Below are positions 53,152-60,741 of a stretch of 64,000 nucleotides of DNA, in pieces. The notes beneath the pieces were generated by a model. The model did no database searches and was not told the DNA's origin. It worked only from the letters and a program-made list of their open reading frames with translations. The DNA comes from Bradyrhizobium betae. Its GTDB lineage: Bacteria > Pseudomonadota > Alphaproteobacteria > Rhizobiales > Xanthobacteraceae. The stretch is from assembly GCF_008932115.1 (NCBI RefSeq), contig NZ_CP044543.1, forward strand, positions 6,144,501 to 6,208,500, written 5' to 3'. The position numbers and the translations under genes were made by a program. How positions within the stretch are numbered: position 1 is the stretch's first letter; each line of letters starts with the position of its first letter.

Positions 53152-53744
53152 ATCAAACCCGCCTCTTGAAATGAAGCTGAGAGCGGAAAAGTCGAATATC
53201 GCGCTATGGTTGCATATTTCCCGAGGCAGTGGTGGCGTCTCGGTCGTATGTCGCCGTTCTTAGTGCGACGGACGGGTGCGCTCCATGATCCAGAAGTAAA
53301 AGTGCACGGCTGCGAGCTTCGCGACTTGCGCGAGTCCCATACCGGGCGTATTCAAAATGAAGCGCGCGGTATCGGACTCGATAGCTGACTGTACGTCCCG
53401 GCTGGCCCAAGCGGCGAGCTGGTGTCATTTGGTTGGCACATGAGTGGCTAAGCCATGACGCAACTGGCGAGATCACGGCCCGGGACGCCTGATTGCCGCA
53501 TTCTGGTTGCGGCGCCTCGCCGTGGCGCCGCGCACGGCGACGCCGAAGTTCTCCAATCACGAAACCCGATATGTGAACGCCTTCACTCTTGCCGGACGGA
53601 TGTTGGCCCTAAAGACGTCAGGCCGGCGAGCAGAAACGACTTGGCCGATTTGCACCGATGCATTCACGCACCTTGTTATCGCTTGCAGGAACTATGGATG
53701 GCTCGTGCTTGATCGTCGCGCGCCAAGTCCGGGAGTCTGTCGCA
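53152..53744. other. 593-base divergent regulatory region between exporter operon and response regulator
   Basis: No gene is supportable here. Frames are open on both strands but without ribosome sites, signal peptides or family resemblance. Promoters for the macA-like operon (minus) and the FixJ-like gene (plus) must both lie in this region. Its length and lower GC make it a likely site for regulator binding. Confidence 0.55.
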
Positions 53745-54404
53745 ATGAGTTCAAATCAAGCCACAGTTTATGTCGTTGACGACGAAATCCAGATACGAAA
53801 CGCGATCGGAATCCTCTGCGAGGAGACGGGACATCAGGTCAGGCTGTTTGCCTCGACGGATGAATTCATGGGCGAGTGCCTTTCCCAAGGCCCATCATGT
53901 CTCGTGCTCGACGTTCGCTTTCCCGGTACCTCGCCGACCGGGCTCGAGCTGCAGAGCCGGCTGACAGAAACGGGTGTGTCCATTCCGATCGTCTTCATCA
54001 GTGGTCATTTGGACGTCCGTGTCTCCGTCGAGGCCATGAAACGCGGCGCGGTCGAGTTTCTGCCAAAGCCGTTCCGCGAACAGGAAATTCTCGATGCCAT
54101 CAGGCACGGCATCGAGCGCGATCGCAGACGGATGGAGCGTGAGGACGTGGTGCGCGCAGCGCGCCGGCGCGTCGAGACGCTGACCGCGCGCGAGCGGGAG
54201 ATCATGCTGCTGATGGCTGAGGGGCTCGTCGCCAAGCAGATCTCGGCGAGACTCGGCGTCAGCGAGGTGACCGCCAAGGTCCATCGCGCCAGGATGATGC
54301 GGAAGCTGGAACTGCGTTCGCCGATCGAAGTGGTGAGATTGATCGACAGCATGGGTCGAGACGCCGATGCAGCTCGAACCGGAGTTAGTCATCCGCTGAC
54401 GTAG
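53745..54404 (+). CDS. FixJ/NarL-type response regulator
   Basis: A 219-residue two-domain regulator from the ATG at 53745; in-frame starts upstream (e.g. 53658) lack the expected receiver beginning. The receiver has ATVYVVDDEIQIRNAIGIL, phosphoacceptor D56 in CLVLDVRFPG, FISGH and K108 in LPKPF. The LuxR-type output has ETLTAREREIMLLMAEGLVA, KQISARLGVSEVTAKVHRAR and SPIEVVRLID. No histidine kinase is adjacent; the nearest in the window is at 31361. It lies just upstream of five curlin-like genes in the same direction. Confidence 0.94.
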   Translation: MSSNQATVYVVDDEIQIRNAIGILCEETGHQVRLFASTDEFMGECLSQGPSCLVLDVRFPGTSPTGLELQSRLTETGVSIPIVFISGHLDVRVSVEAMKRGAVEFLPKPFREQEILDAIRHGIERDRRRMEREDVVRAARRRVETLTAREREIMLLMAEGLVAKQISARLGVSEVTAKVHRARMMRKLELRSPIEVVRLIDSMGRDADAARTGVSHPLT

Positions 54405-54570
54405 ACATGCAGGCGGCGAGATGCGGCGCGACGTCTAGTCCTTAGCGATTAGCATGAACTGCAGTCTATCGCACTGACCACCATCGGTTCAGAGTTATCC
54501 CTACGATGTCGGCCTCCTCCAAGACGGCATCCGAACCCAGTCAGACAACTTGGCGAGAAAGGGATATTCC

Positions 54571-54972
54571 ATGCGCAAATTGTTTTTTGCTTCCGTTGCC
54601 GTGTTCGCTCTGTCTTCCGCGGCGCAGGCTGCCAACACCTCGACCACGGTGCAGCTCGGCGTCGTGAACTCCTCGAGCGTCACCCAGAACGGCTTCACCA
54701 ATGACAGCTCGGCGACGACCCAGATCGGTATCCTGAACGGTGCGAGCACCATGCAGGGCACCAGCTCGGCGTCGCTCAACAACGCCAGCACCGTCAACCA
54801 GGCCGGCGTGCAGAATTCGGCGACCACCGGTCAGGTGGCGTTCGGCAACAACGGCAGCGCGATCACCCAGAATTCGTTCGGGCCGCCCGCGCTCCAGAAC
54901 AACTCCGCCGGCGTCGGCCAGCTCAGCGGCTTCGGCATCAACACCAGCACCGTCTCGCAGACGGCGCACTAA
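54571..54972 (+). CDS. Curlin-repeat secreted protein 1
   Basis: A 133-residue exported protein (signal RKLFFASVAVFALSSAAQA). Almost the whole mature part is curlin-like repeats, Q-x-G-x-x-N-x-(S/A)-x3-Q: VQLGVVNSSSVTQ, NGFTNDSSATTQIGILNG, STVNQAGVQNSATTGQVAFG and NNSAGVGQLSG. It is rich in Ser, Thr, Asn, Gln, Gly and has no Cys or Lys in the mature part. In CsgA/CsgB such repeats form amyloid beta-strand-loop-strand units. First gene of a five-gene set. Confidence 0.85.
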   Translation: MRKLFFASVAVFALSSAAQAANTSTTVQLGVVNSSSVTQNGFTNDSSATTQIGILNGASTMQGTSSASLNNASTVNQAGVQNSATTGQVAFGNNGSAITQNSFGPPALQNNSAGVGQLSGFGINTSTVSQTAH

Positions 54973-54992
54973 GCCAGCCCCGTTTGGCCGGG

Positions 54993-55011
54993 CGCGTCAC
55001 GGCGTGACGCG
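54993..55011. other. Hairpin between curlin-like genes 1 and 2
   Basis: CGCGTCAC (54993-55000) and GTGACGCG (55004-55011) form a perfect 8-bp stem with a 3-base loop, without a following T-run. In curli-like operons an intergenic hairpin can raise or stabilise expression of the first (major subunit) cistron. Such a role here is inference. Confidence 0.5.
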
Positions 55012-55091
55012 TCCGAGCCATTCTCGCAGAGCACCGCAAATGGCAGACGACCGGATCAGCTTCGCCCGCCCACCTTCGCGGAGGAAATGAC

Positions 55092-55484
55092 ATGCGGATC
55101 ACCTATCTCCTTGCGACGATCGGCACACTCAGCGTGCTGACTGCCGTCGACGCCCAAGCCGGCAACTCGGCGAGCGTGCTGCAATTCGGCACGACCAACA
55201 GCTCCTTCATTTCGCAGGCGGGCTCAACCAGCAACAGCGCCACGACGATGCAGTTCGGAGCGACCAATACGGCGACCACCTTGCAGATGGGTTCTTTCCT
55301 CACCGTCAACACCTCGGTGATCGGGCAGGGCGGCACAACCGCGACGGCTTCCAACTCGGCGCTGGCTGGCCAGGTCGGCGGCTCCAATTCGAGCCTGATC
55401 GGCCAGATCGGCGTGAACAACACGGCCGGAGTCGGGCAGCTCGGAATCCTGAACGGCTCGACGATTCTTCAGCAGGCTCCGTGA
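55092..55484 (+). CDS. Curlin-repeat secreted protein 2
   Basis: A 130-residue exported protein (signal RITYLLATIGTLSVLTAVDAQA). Curlin-like repeats: VLQFGTTNSSFISQAGS, TMQFGATNTATTLQMG, LAGQVGGSNSSLIGQIG, NNTAGVGQLGILNGSTILQ. The mature part has no Cys or charged residue apart from the N-terminus. Resembles a CsgA/CsgB-type subunit. The next gene begins about 26 bases after its stop; a short GTG start overlapping the stop is possible. Confidence 0.85.
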   Translation: MRITYLLATIGTLSVLTAVDAQAGNSASVLQFGTTNSSFISQAGSTSNSATTMQFGATNTATTLQMGSFLTVNTSVIGQGGTTATASNSALAGQVGGSNSSLIGQIGVNNTAGVGQLGILNGSTILQQAP

Positions 55485-55510
55485 GCAAATCCCAAGCAAT
55501 GAGGCACGTC

Positions 55511-55921
55511 ATGAAACGTCTCCTGACAAGCGCGTGTGCTGGACTGCTCTTTCTGTGCTGTGCCGGCGCCGGATCGGCGGGCGCCCAGACCGCCGATATC
55601 AAGACCATCGTGTCGGTCGGCGGACCGCCGGTCGTTCTGAACCAGAACGGTCAGCTCAACATGGCGGGCGTGTTCATGATCGGCGGCAGCACCAGCGCCA
55701 CGGTTGTCCAGAACGGTACCAACAATGCCACGGGCGTCCTGCAATTCGGCGGAACCAATTCGGCAGCGATCGGGCAGGCCGGGATGAACAATTTCGCTTT
55801 CGTCGGCCAGACCGGCCAGTCGGCAAGCAGTCTCGTGTCCCAGTTCGGCGCGATGAATACGGGGGCGGTGGCGCAATTCAGCGCTGTCAACAGTTCGGCG
55901 ATCGTTCAGACCGGTCCATGA
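55511..55921 (+). CDS. Curlin-repeat secreted protein 3
   Basis: A 136-residue exported protein from the ATG at 55511 with GAGG upstream (earlier in-frame starts at 55499 ATG and 55481 GTG are possible). Signal KRLLTSACAGLLFLCCAGAG, with two adjacent Cys in the signal. Repeats: VVLNQNGQLNMAGVFMIG, ATVVQNGTNNATGVLQFGG, SAAIGQAGMNNFAFVGQTG, LVSQFGAMNTGAVAQFSAVN. Fits a curli-like subunit; it may be a minor or nucleator-type member. Confidence 0.83.
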   Translation: MKRLLTSACAGLLFLCCAGAGSAGAQTADIKTIVSVGGPPVVLNQNGQLNMAGVFMIGGSTSATVVQNGTNNATGVLQFGGTNSAAIGQAGMNNFAFVGQTGQSASSLVSQFGAMNTGAVAQFSAVNSSAIVQTGP

Positions 55922-55967
55922 TGATGCGCGCGTGCTCATCAGGGTTGGAAACCAGCGGGGGAGCGCG

Positions 55968-56426
55968 ATGCAGTGTGGCGGAGAGGTCGTGAAGCGCATT
56001 CTGGCTGTTGCGGCCTTGCTCGGCGCCCTCGGCACGGCGCAGGCGTCGGCGGGATCAGTCCAGCGCAGCGTGACGAACCGGAACGTGAGCATCGAGACCA
56101 TCGTGCAATTCGGCGACAATGTTCAGCCTGTCACGATCGAGGAGAACAGCCGCATCAATATCGCGCGGGTGATCCAGATCGGCGGAACGGGCACCGTCGA
56201 TGCGACCATCATTCAGACCGGCACGCGCAACTATGTTAACGTGATCCAGGTGGGCGGCACGACAAATGCCGCGATCGGTCAGTCGGGCGTGAGCAACACC
56301 GCCGACATTACCCAGGTCGGCAATTCGACCAACGCTCTCCTGCTGCAGATCGGAGACATGAACACCGGCGCGGTGAGGCAGTTCGGGCGCTTCAACTGGC
56401 TCGCCATATTTCAGTTTGGCCGATGA
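55968..56426 (+). CDS. Curlin-repeat secreted protein 4
   Basis: About 152 residues from the ATG at 55968 (GGGGGAG upstream); a GTG at 55989 would start directly at the signal MKRILAVAALLGALGTAQAS. Repeats: IETIVQFGDNVQPVTIEENS, ARVIQIGGTGTVDATIIQTG, NVIQVGGTTNAAIGQSGVSN, ADITQVGNSTNALLLQIGD, GAVRQFGRFNWLAIFQFGR. Charged residues are more frequent than in the first three, as in CsgB (nucleator). Assignment of a nucleator role is inference. Confidence 0.8.
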   Translation: MQCGGEVVKRILAVAALLGALGTAQASAGSVQRSVTNRNVSIETIVQFGDNVQPVTIEENSRINIARVIQIGGTGTVDATIIQTGTRNYVNVIQVGGTTNAAIGQSGVSNTADITQVGNSTNALLLQIGDMNTGAVRQFGRFNWLAIFQFGR

Positions 56427-56452
56427 CGGAAACCGAAACGATGAGGTGTGAT

Positions 56453-56743
56453 ATGAAGTTCCTCCTGCTCGCATCCGGAATGAGCCTCATGGCGGCAATC
56501 GCGATGGCGCCGGCCGGAGCCGGCGAGACCGGCGACGGCCACACCACGGTGGTCCAGGACGAGAACGGGACCGCGGCAATCACGCAAAGCGGCGACCCGG
56601 CGCAGGCCGAGGTCAAGGTCGACAAGCAGCCCGGTCGCACGACGATCTACCGCCGCAGCGGTGGAAACACCGCGATCGTGTCGCAGGGGACAGGAAACGC
56701 GCAGGACATGCTCGATTGGCTGCACAAGCAGCAGGGCCGCTGA
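56453..56743 (+). CDS. Secreted protein with degenerate curlin-like repeats
   Basis: A 96-residue exported protein from the ATG at 56453 (RBS GAGGTG; signal KFLLLASGMSLMAAIAMAPA). It has only weak repeats: GHTTVVQDENGTAAITQSGD, RRSGGNTAIVSQGTGNA. A middle part is charged and linker-like (AEVKVDKQPGRTTIYR). The last member of the set; it could be an accessory or a highly diverged subunit. Confidence 0.72.
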   Translation: MKFLLLASGMSLMAAIAMAPAGAGETGDGHTTVVQDENGTAAITQSGDPAQAEVKVDKQPGRTTIYRRSGGNTAIVSQGTGNAQDMLDWLHKQQGR

Positions 56744-56957
56744 GCGAGCCGCGTTGCCTTCAACCGACCGATGATGAGGGTGCGTTCCGCGGATCGAATT
56801 GGCTGTCATCAACCCGTAATCCCGGGCGTTCTGCCGCACCGGGTTCCCTGTTAATCCCGCGCCTTAACCAATAATTAATTATAGGTTTGCAGGGGGCAGA
56901 CAGCCCGGCCTAGCGTGCCATGGGGAGCCGCTGAAGCCGAACGAGTTGGTGCGTATC

Positions 56958-57410
56958 ATGATGTCCAGATCATTTGGGGCGCTCGCCGCCTTCTTCAGCG
57001 CAGCTGCGCTTCTTCTTGCTCCCAGCGACAGTTTTGCCCGGCCCGGTGGCTCCGCGCCGCATGGACTTGCAACAGCCGCTGTGCCGTCCGGCCCGGTGGC
57101 GCGTCCGTCGATGACGCCGGGTGCCCGGTTCCGCGGCCGCAACAATCCCTGGGTCTACTGGCCGGGCGGGGGCGGGTTCTTCTACGAGAATGCCGGCTAC
57201 AACCAGCCCTTCGTCGATGCCGGGCAGCCGGTCTCCACCGATATCCGCTACACCTACACCTATGACGTTCCCTGGGACTGGACCCATCGCTTCCCGCCGA
57301 ACGTGGTGCCGTCCGACCGGCCCTATGTGCCGAGTTGCCCGACGGAGCAGGTGACGGTGCCCGGCCGCGGCGGCGGCGAGCACACCGTCAACGTCATGCG
57401 CTGCTACTGA
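56958..57410 (+). CDS. Hypothetical secreted protein
   Basis: A 150-residue exported protein from the ATG at 56958 (signal MSRSFGALAAFFSAAALLLA). Mature part: a Pro/Arg-rich linker (PGARFRGRNNPWVYWPGGGG), FFYENAGYNQPFVDAGQPVS, TYTYDVPWDWTHRFPPNVVP, and an end with two Cys (PYVPSCPTEQVTVPG, VNVMRCY). It does not have curlin repeats. Shares direction with the curlin-like genes but is separated by 214 bases, so likely a separate transcript. No known function. Confidence 0.72.
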   Translation: MMSRSFGALAAFFSAAALLLAPSDSFARPGGSAPHGLATAAVPSGPVARPSMTPGARFRGRNNPWVYWPGGGGFFYENAGYNQPFVDAGQPVSTDIRYTYTYDVPWDWTHRFPPNVVPSDRPYVPSCPTEQVTVPGRGGGEHTVNVMRCY

Positions 57411-57416
57411 GCGGCG

Positions 57417-58259
57417 CTAGCCGAGCTCAAAGCTGGTCACGCCGAAGACGCGGTCGATCCGCAGCGGCGCGATCGGCCCCGTGTACATCCGCGCCGTCTC
57501 GAACACCGGCTTGAGGCCGAGCGTTTCGGCGAGCGCGATGGCTTCGCGATTGACGGCGGGAACGTCGAGGAAGACTTCGCCGCCACCTGTGCTCGCGAGC
57601 AGGGCCTGCACGACGGCCTCTGCCGACGCGCGGTCGTCGGCGACGAGCGGGCCGATCTTGTGGCCGCTCCGGCATGGCCGGATCACGCCCCACGCGGCAA
57701 GCCTGCCATCGCGCATCAGCGCGCGGCCGACATGACCCGATGTCTTGATCCAGGCGCGCAGGAACGCACTGCGCCGGGCCGGGAAAACCGTGGAATCATC
57801 GGCTTTCACGAGCGCGAACGGGATCGTATCCAGCGCGACGAGGTCGGCGGGCGGCTTCGCCGAGGCGGTGACGATGCCGCCGTAGCGGATGTTGGCGTAA
57901 GCAAGCCGGAAGCCGGATTTTCTGTAATCGTCCTGCTGTGCCACGACGCCGTCGAGCCCGATCACCCGCGCGCCCGCATGCGCGATCGCTGCGTTCCAGA
58001 TGCGCAGGCCATGGCCCGCGCCTCGCAAGCCTGAGCGCACGATGTAGAAGCCGAGGAAGGCGAAGCGATCGTCGTAGTTGACGCAGGAGACGGTCGCGAC
58101 CGGCTCCCCGTCGATCTCGCCGACGAAGAAGGCTGCCGCATCCGGAATCGCGAAGCAGGCGGCGTCTGAGCGGCCCGGATTCCAGCCCTCGGCCGCGGCC
58201 CAGTCGACGGCGAGGGCGATCTCCTCGGGACGCAAATTGCGGATCTGCAAATCGCTCAT
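57417..58259 (-). CDS. GNAT acetyltransferase with C-terminal YitH-type domain
   Basis: A 280-residue GNAT protein (MSDLQIRNLRPEEIALAVDW). Acetyl-CoA-binding region: YIVRSGLRGAGHGLRIWNAA (R-x-x-G-x-G/A-type loop). C-terminal half (about 150-280): ALMRDGRLAAWGVIRPCRSG, IGPLVADDRASAEAVVQALL and FLDVPAVNREAIALAETLGL, as in YitH-type bidomain proteins. Substrate unknown. Convergent with the preceding secreted-protein gene. Confidence 0.9.
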   Translation of the reverse strand: MSDLQIRNLRPEEIALAVDWAAAEGWNPGRSDAACFAIPDAAAFFVGEIDGEPVATVSCVNYDDRFAFLGFYIVRSGLRGAGHGLRIWNAAIAHAGARVIGLDGVVAQQDDYRKSGFRLAYANIRYGGIVTASAKPPADLVALDTIPFALVKADDSTVFPARRSAFLRAWIKTSGHVGRALMRDGRLAAWGVIRPCRSGHKIGPLVADDRASAEAVVQALLASTGGGEVFLDVPAVNREAIALAETLGLKPVFETARMYTGPIAPLRIDRVFGVTSFELG

Positions 58260-58373
58260 GACGCATGTCCTCGGCGGTGGACCTGCCGGCAGGTCCGGCG
58301 GTAGAAGGCCTGATGATAGGCCGGGCCATAACAGACTGAAACCGGGCCCGCCTCAACACTGGGATGATCGGTC

Positions 58374-59078
58374 ATGGCAGCAGAGAAGGTCGCACTCGTC
58401 ACCGCCGGCGGCAGCGGCATGGGAGCAGGGGCCGCGCGGCGGCTCGCGGCCGATGGTTTTCGTGTCGCGATCCTGTCGTCCTCCGGCAAGGGCGAGGCGC
58501 TGGCGGCCGAGCTCGGCGGGCTTGGCATCACAGGCTCCAACAAGTCGAACGACGATCTGAAACGCCTCGTCGACGGCGCGATGGCGAAGTGGGGACGCAT
58601 CGACGTGCTCGTCAACAGCGCCGGTCACGGTCCGCGCGCGGCGATCACCGAGATCACCGACGAGCAGTGGCACACCGGCCTCGACACCTATCTGCTCAAC
58701 GTGATCCGTCCGACCCGGCTGGTGACGCCGCTGATGCAGGCGCAAAAGGGCGGCGCCATCATCAACATCTCGACCGCCTGGGCGTTCGAGCCGAGCGCGA
58801 TGTTTCCGACCTCGGCGGTGTTCCGGGCGGGCCTTGCCGCCTTCACGAAGATCTTCACCGATACCCATGCCGCCGACAACATCCGCATGAACAACGTGCT
58901 GCCGGGTTGGATCGACAGCCTGCCGCAGCAGGACGCGCGCCGCGACAGCGTGCCGATGAAGCGCTACGGCAAGGTCGAGGAGATCGCGGCGACGATCGCG
59001 TTTTTGGCGTCAGATGGTGCGGCCTACATCACCGGCCAGAACATCCGCGTCGACGGCGGACTGACGCGCTCGGTCTGA
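58374..59078 (+). CDS. SDR-family protein lacking the usual Tyr/Lys catalytic pair
   Basis: A 234-residue SDR-fold protein. Nucleotide loop VTAGGSGMGAGAARRLA replaces the canonical TGxxxGxG, and the NNAG motif appears as LVNSAGHGP. Ser in IINISTAWAFEPSAMF lies where expected. The stretch FPTSAVFRAGLAAFTKIF, where YxxxK should occur, reads SAVFR, so both the Tyr and Lys are absent. C-terminal: NNVLPGWIDSLPQ, DGAAYITGQNIRVDGG. It is probably a non-catalytic, regulatory or altered-mechanism member. Confidence 0.85.
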   Translation: MAAEKVALVTAGGSGMGAGAARRLAADGFRVAILSSSGKGEALAAELGGLGITGSNKSNDDLKRLVDGAMAKWGRIDVLVNSAGHGPRAAITEITDEQWHTGLDTYLLNVIRPTRLVTPLMQAQKGGAIINISTAWAFEPSAMFPTSAVFRAGLAAFTKIFTDTHAADNIRMNNVLPGWIDSLPQQDARRDSVPMKRYGKVEEIAATIAFLASDGAAYITGQNIRVDGGLTRSV

Positions 59079-59349
59079 GACGAGCGGGTTCGAATCGCGC
59101 TGGCGCGGCCTTGTCATGACGCGACACGGACGTTTGTTGCGCGTCGCTGCTGACGGGGGATGCGTGGCTCCCGGGTCACACCCGTCATCCGTTCGCACGA
59201 CATGGAGCGCACACTACGTCACAGTCCCTATGAACTTCGCCGCAGCCCAAGACGGTGAGGGGTCTGCGGCCTATGCCCAACCTGCGCTGGATGGCTCCAC
59301 CGCGCATACTCGAAACGCGAGGTCAATCGCGTGGGGCAAGGAGACTGGA

Positions 59350-60168
59350 ATGAAGAAGTTTTTGCTGGCGGTCGCTTCAATGATGTTGGGCACCGCGTCC
59401 GTGCAGGCGGCCGACCTCGCGGCGCAGTACACCAAGGCGCCGATGATGGCGCCGGCCTATAACTGGACGGGGTTCTACGTCGGCGCCAATGTCGGCGGGC
59501 AGTGGGGCAGTGCGGGTCCGAACACCTCGACCATCTGGACGCCGGCCGGCTATTTCGACATCACCAGCGTTCCCGCCATCAACACGGTCGGCGCCCAGAG
59601 CGTCAACAGCTCCAGCGTGACCGGTGGTTTCACTGCGGGCTACAACTGGCAGGTCAACCACGCCGTTTTCGGCCTTGAAGGCGACATCAACTATTTCGGC
59701 TTCAAGGGCAGCGCGACCGGGACGGCCCTATATCCCTGCTGCGCGCCGGATACTTTCACCGTCAATTCATCCGTCTCGGCCGACTGGCTTGCGACCATTC
59801 GCGGCCGCATCGGTTTCCTTGCGGCTCCAGCCTGGCTGGTCTACGGCACGGGCGGTGCCGCGATCTCCGAAGTGAAGGGTAATTTCAACTTCACCGACAC
59901 GTTCCTCGGCGGCGCCTCCGAATCCGGAACGATCCGCGATACGCGTCTGGGCTGGACCGCGGGCGTCGGCACCGAATATGGGTTCGGCGGCGGCTGGTCG
60001 CTCAAGGCCGAATATCTCTATGTCGATCTCGGTCGCGCCACGACCACCAGCACAAATCTCGCGACGTTCGGCGGAGGCGGGACGTCTCCGAGCAACGTCT
60101 ACACCCACTCGGTCGACATCAAGTCGAACATCGTGCGCGTCGGCGTGAACTACAAGTTCGGCGGCTAG
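59350..60168 (+). CDS. Omp25/RopB-like outer membrane beta-barrel protein
   Basis: A 272-residue porin-like protein from the ATG at 59350 (signal KKFLLAVASMMLGTASVQAA). After the characteristic YNWTGFYVGANVGGQWG it shows alternating beta strands, TAGYNWQVNHAVFGLEGDIN, ADWLATIRGRIGFLAAPAWL, VYGTGGAAIS, LGWTAGVGTEYGFGGGWSLK, AEYLYVDLG, and ends with the aromatic C-terminus VRVGVNYKFGG. Typical of alphaproteobacterial Omp25/RopB 8-strand barrels. A strong terminator follows. Confidence 0.92.
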   Translation: MKKFLLAVASMMLGTASVQAADLAAQYTKAPMMAPAYNWTGFYVGANVGGQWGSAGPNTSTIWTPAGYFDITSVPAINTVGAQSVNSSSVTGGFTAGYNWQVNHAVFGLEGDINYFGFKGSATGTALYPCCAPDTFTVNSSVSADWLATIRGRIGFLAAPAWLVYGTGGAAISEVKGNFNFTDTFLGGASESGTIRDTRLGWTAGVGTEYGFGGGWSLKAEYLYVDLGRATTTSTNLATFGGGGTSPSNVYTHSVDIKSNIVRVGVNYKFGG

Positions 60169-60206
60169 CGCGTCGCCGGATACGGATCGTTCTCCCGTTT
60201 TCGTGG

Positions 60207-60233
60207 AAAGCCCCGGCTCAGCCGGGGCTTTTT
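60207..60233 (+). terminator. Rho-independent terminator of the Omp25-like gene
   Basis: AAGCCCCGGC (60208-60217) pairs with GCCGGGGCTT (60221-60230), loop TCA, followed by TTTTC. About 40 bases after the stop codon. Confidence 0.88.
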
Positions 60234-60300
60234 CATTTCCGAGGGCGACTTCAATGCGAAGCCGCGAGTGTCGGCTACGAAGGGCGCGTCCGAATTTAAC

Positions 60301-60366
60301 ATAGCCAGTTAGCTAACTATTATTGACGCCCGTGGTTCATCATGTATAGTTAGCTCTATGGCTAAC
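60301..60366 (+). promoter_or_regulatory. Promoter and candidate ArsR operator of a probably leaderless transcript
   Basis: TTGACG (60323-60328) and TATAGT (60345-60350) form a strong sigma-70 promoter with a 16-base spacer. Transcription would begin about at the ATG (60358). The core palindrome GTTAGCTAAC (60308-60317) lies just upstream; AGCTAACTAT (60311-60320) and ATAGTTAGCT (60346-60355) form a second inverted pair overlapping the -10 box. GGCTAAC recurs at the start codon. This fits autorepression by the ArsR-type product. Confidence 0.7.
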
Positions 60367-60741
60367 CAATTGTCCCGCCTCGACCAGGTCTTCGCCGCCC
60401 TTGCCGATCCCACAAGGCGGGCGATCGTGATGCGGCTCTGCGCCGGCGAGGCGTCGGTCGGCGAGCTTGCCGATCCCTTCGACATGGCGCTGCCGAGCCT
60501 GATGAAACACATCCATGTGCTGGAGACGAGCGGGCTCGTTAAGTCGGAGAAGTCCGGCCGCGTGCGCACCTGCCGGCTCAGTCCCGACGCGCTCCTTGGT
60601 GCGGAAGACTGGTTCCAGCAACAGCGCGCGATCTGGGAGGCGCGGCTCGACCGGTTCGAGGCTTACGTGATGAAGCTCAAGAAGGAGAGGGAGCCGGCTG
60701 GAAAGCCGTCCCCAACACGCAAACGGAAAGGTGCCAAGTGA
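60358..60741 (+). CDS. ArsR-family transcriptional repressor
   Basis: A 127-residue winged-helix regulator. It has QVFAALADPTRRAIVMRL, SVGELADPFDMALPSLMKHI (recognition region), HVLETSGLVKSEKSGRVRTC and the family wing region. The set, an ArsR followed by an SRPBCC (AHSA1) gene sharing a TGATG overlap, is a widespread two-gene unit. No Cys-rich metal-binding motif is present, so a different signal is likely. No Shine-Dalgarno is seen before the ATG, consistent with a leaderless transcript. Confidence 0.93.
   Translation: MANQLSRLDQVFAALADPTRRAIVMRLCAGEASVGELADPFDMALPSLMKHIHVLETSGLVKSEKSGRVRTCRLSPDALLGAEDWFQQQRAIWEARLDRFEAYVMKLKKEREPAGKPSPTRKRKGAK

Noticed and set aside
53204..53560. A 118-codon minus-strand frame between macA and the response regulator
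   Set aside because: No Shine-Dalgarno, family resemblance or typical composition; overlapping frames on the other strand are equally open.
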